From assembly GCA_028822125.1 (NCBI GenBank), contig JAPKEK010000115.1:1-6880 (forward strand): a stretch of 6,880 nucleotides of DNA, written 5' to 3'. A program made the position numbers and the translations under genes. The stretch is from Pseudomonadales bacterium (GTDB lineage Bacteria > Pseudomonadota > Gammaproteobacteria > Pseudomonadales > Azotimanducaceae). Shown piece by piece: positions 6,153 to 6,880 of the stretch. Position 1 is the stretch's first letter, and every line of letters begins with the position of its first letter. Below the pieces are notes generated by a model. That model saw only the letters and a program-made list of their open reading frames with translations. It made no database searches and was not told the origin of the DNA.

Positions 6153-6227
6153 TTACAAATAGTCATCTACATCCTCCCAAGATTCAGGTCCTCCACTATC
6201 ATATCGCTTATTCCAGCGTTCGCTACC
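6153..6227 (-). pseudogene. Probable 3' remnant of an unidentified gene
   Basis: The minus-strand frame ending at TAA (plus 6153-6155) encodes GSERWNKRYDSGGPESWEDV followed by DDYL, a hydrophilic stretch rich in W, D, E and G with no rare-codon clusters. It looks like a genuine protein C-terminus. Upstream the same frame runs on to a stop near 6263, but it loses protein character beyond about 6227, and there is no ATG or ribosome binding site. I read it as the leftover end of a gene; a very small intact gene starting at TTG is less likely. The family is unknown. Confidence 0.3.
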
Positions 6228-6422
6228 TATGAGATAGTGACAAGGAAACCAAGGCAAATGAGGCAACGGTCATTTAGGCAGCTGATACCTCTCCAGCAGG
6301 TAGACAGAACTTTATCAATGGGCTCCCTTCCCTCCCGTTATTTCAACTGCTACAGAAGAGGCCATCGTTTTTCATTGATTGGACATTGCCGTTACGTATT
6401 CATCAGTTATCTGCTTAATTGA
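6228..6422. other. Unassigned stretch
   Basis: A plus-strand frame of 105 codons (6105-6422) is open but begins in the T7G9 region, uses many AGG/AGA codons and shows no recognisable motif or start signal. I could not support a gene on either strand. Confidence 0.35.
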
Positions 6423-6439
6423 GTTCAGAAGACCTGAAC
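6423..6439 (+). terminator. Short hairpin, possible weak terminator
   Basis: GTTCAG (6423-6428) and CTGAAC (6434-6439) enclose AAGAC and are followed by ACTTTTCT. The short T tract makes a plus-strand terminator possible but weak. Confidence 0.3.
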
Positions 6440-6452
6440 ACTTTTCTGAATC

Positions 6453-6465
6453 CGATTTCAAATCG
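6453..6465. promoter_or_regulatory. Near-perfect palindrome, operator-like
   Basis: CGATTTCAAATCG is a 6-bp dyad around a single central base. It sits between two hairpins; no regulator is known. Confidence 0.25.
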
Positions 6466-6477
6466 ATATTAGAGGAT

Positions 6478-6505
6478 TCTCCAGCTCTTTGAAGAGAGCT
6501 GGAGA
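6478..6505 (-). terminator. Strong 11-bp hairpin after the right-edge gene
   Basis: TCTCCAGCTCT (6478-6488) pairs perfectly with AGAGCTGGAGA (6495-6505) around TTGAAG. It starts 13 nt past the minus-strand stop at 6519. The stem is strong, but no T-run follows on either strand, so it may be a Rho-aided or mRNA-protecting hairpin rather than a classical intrinsic terminator. Confidence 0.5.
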
Positions 6506-6518
6506 CTTAAACTCAACA

Positions 6519-6880
6519 CTAGAAAGGATAGAAAGTCATTTCTACAGTTTCATTCCTTAAATCAATTATGGTTTCGCAATAGTTTATAATCCCATCTGAA
6601 ACTTCATCCAATGAATAAAACTTCATTATTGTTCCCTCTCTTCTAAAAACCCCCTGGCGAGAACCACTTTCTCTTACACCTTCGTCATTAATACCCACGC
6701 CTCTTCCGTGAAAGGAGCCTTGATTGGGAACTGCAGGATTGAGAGTAACGTTATAGGTTAGGAAGACCTTTCCATATCTTCCTGCTTCTGCAGAAACATT
6801 AATAACGCCGCCTTTATCTGAAAGCTCTATAGAACTAATTTTTCCAGATAAGGTAAAAGATTCCCCTTTTAGATCGTGAG
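6519..6880 (-). CDS. C-terminal 119 residues of an unidentified protein (start outside window)
   Basis: A minus-strand frame enters from the right edge (first full codon at plus 6878-6876) and stops at TAG (plus 6519-6521). It is protein-like throughout. It begins with an alternating beta-strand pattern (FTLSGKISSIELSDKGGVIN, KVFLTYNVTL), then has a Gly-rich segment (GSFHGRGVGINDEGVRESGS), then RQGVFRREGTIMKFYSLDEV followed by SDG, and ends with ETVEMTFYPF. Such a strand-rich layout with repeated glycines recalls small beta-barrel proteins of the allene-oxide-cyclase-like type, but this is a structural impression, not a family match. GC is low, like the rest of the right part. A strong hairpin 13 nt beyond the stop marks the transcript end. 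Confidence 0.65.
   Translation of the reverse strand, partial: HDLKGESFTLSGKISSIELSDKGGVINVSAEAGRYGKVFLTYNVTLNPAVPNQGSFHGRGVGINDEGVRESGSRQGVFRREGTIMKFYSLDEVSDGIINYCETIIDLRNETVEMTFYPF

Noticed and set aside
5936..6422. Two overlapping plus-strand frames of about 100 codons
   Set aside because: They pass through the T7G9 run, have biased rare codons, no start signals and no protein-like pattern.
1..6880. CRISPR array, full-length insertion sequence or complete tRNA/rRNA gene
   Set aside because: No regularly spaced repeats, no transposase frame and no complete cloverleaf were found on either strand.

Overview
The window looks like an accessory region of a proteobacterial chromosome, probably a gammaproteobacterium of moderate GC. 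This rests on general features: a Tat-dependent molybdenum hydroxylase, Shine-Dalgarno-led genes and an encoded tRNA CCA end. No phylogenetic marker is present, so the placement is weak.

Layout. Positions 2-145 hold the last 47 codons of a membrane protein that begins outside the window. A gene-poor 490-nt stretch follows; it carries one copy of a diverged repeat, a possible 32-codon leader ORF and a sigma70-like promoter. The main metabolic unit is a two-gene operon at 638-3498. It encodes the small 2Fe-2S subunit and the large, Tat-exported molybdopterin subunit of an isoquinoline 1-oxidoreductase-type (IorAB) hydroxylase, joined by an ATGA overlap. The small subunit probably rides across the membrane on the large one. 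The enzyme would oxidise an aldehyde or N-heterocycle in the periplasm and pass electrons to a carrier not encoded here. Behind the operon lie clustered dyads and an 80-nt element that folds on the plus strand into a three-way junction.

At 3757-5064, on the minus strand, is a GC-rich major-facilitator transporter. Just upstream of its start, composition changes abruptly and a 5'-truncated plus-strand gene end appears, so the transporter seems to sit at a recombination junction. At 5282-5401 there is an apparent integration site: twin GGGGGTA motifs, then the 3' end of a tRNA-Asp-like gene (CCGTCCGCTCCGCCA) with no tRNA body, bracketed by a perfect 13-bp inverted repeat. By the usual geometry of tRNA-targeted elements, an integrated element would end here and extend to the left.

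The right part holds a small phage-type gene (minus, 5507-5788) with operator-like repeats upstream, a second inverted copy of the diverged repeat, a T7G9 homopolymer, a probable gene remnant (minus, ending at 6153), a cluster of three dyads, and the 3' part of an unidentified gene entering from the right edge (minus, 6519-6880). Overall this is a patchwork of horizontally assembled pieces. No complete new defence or mobile system is visible. The least explained items are the three-way-junction RNA element, the tRNA-tail site with its symmetric inverted repeat, and the diverged repeat pair.
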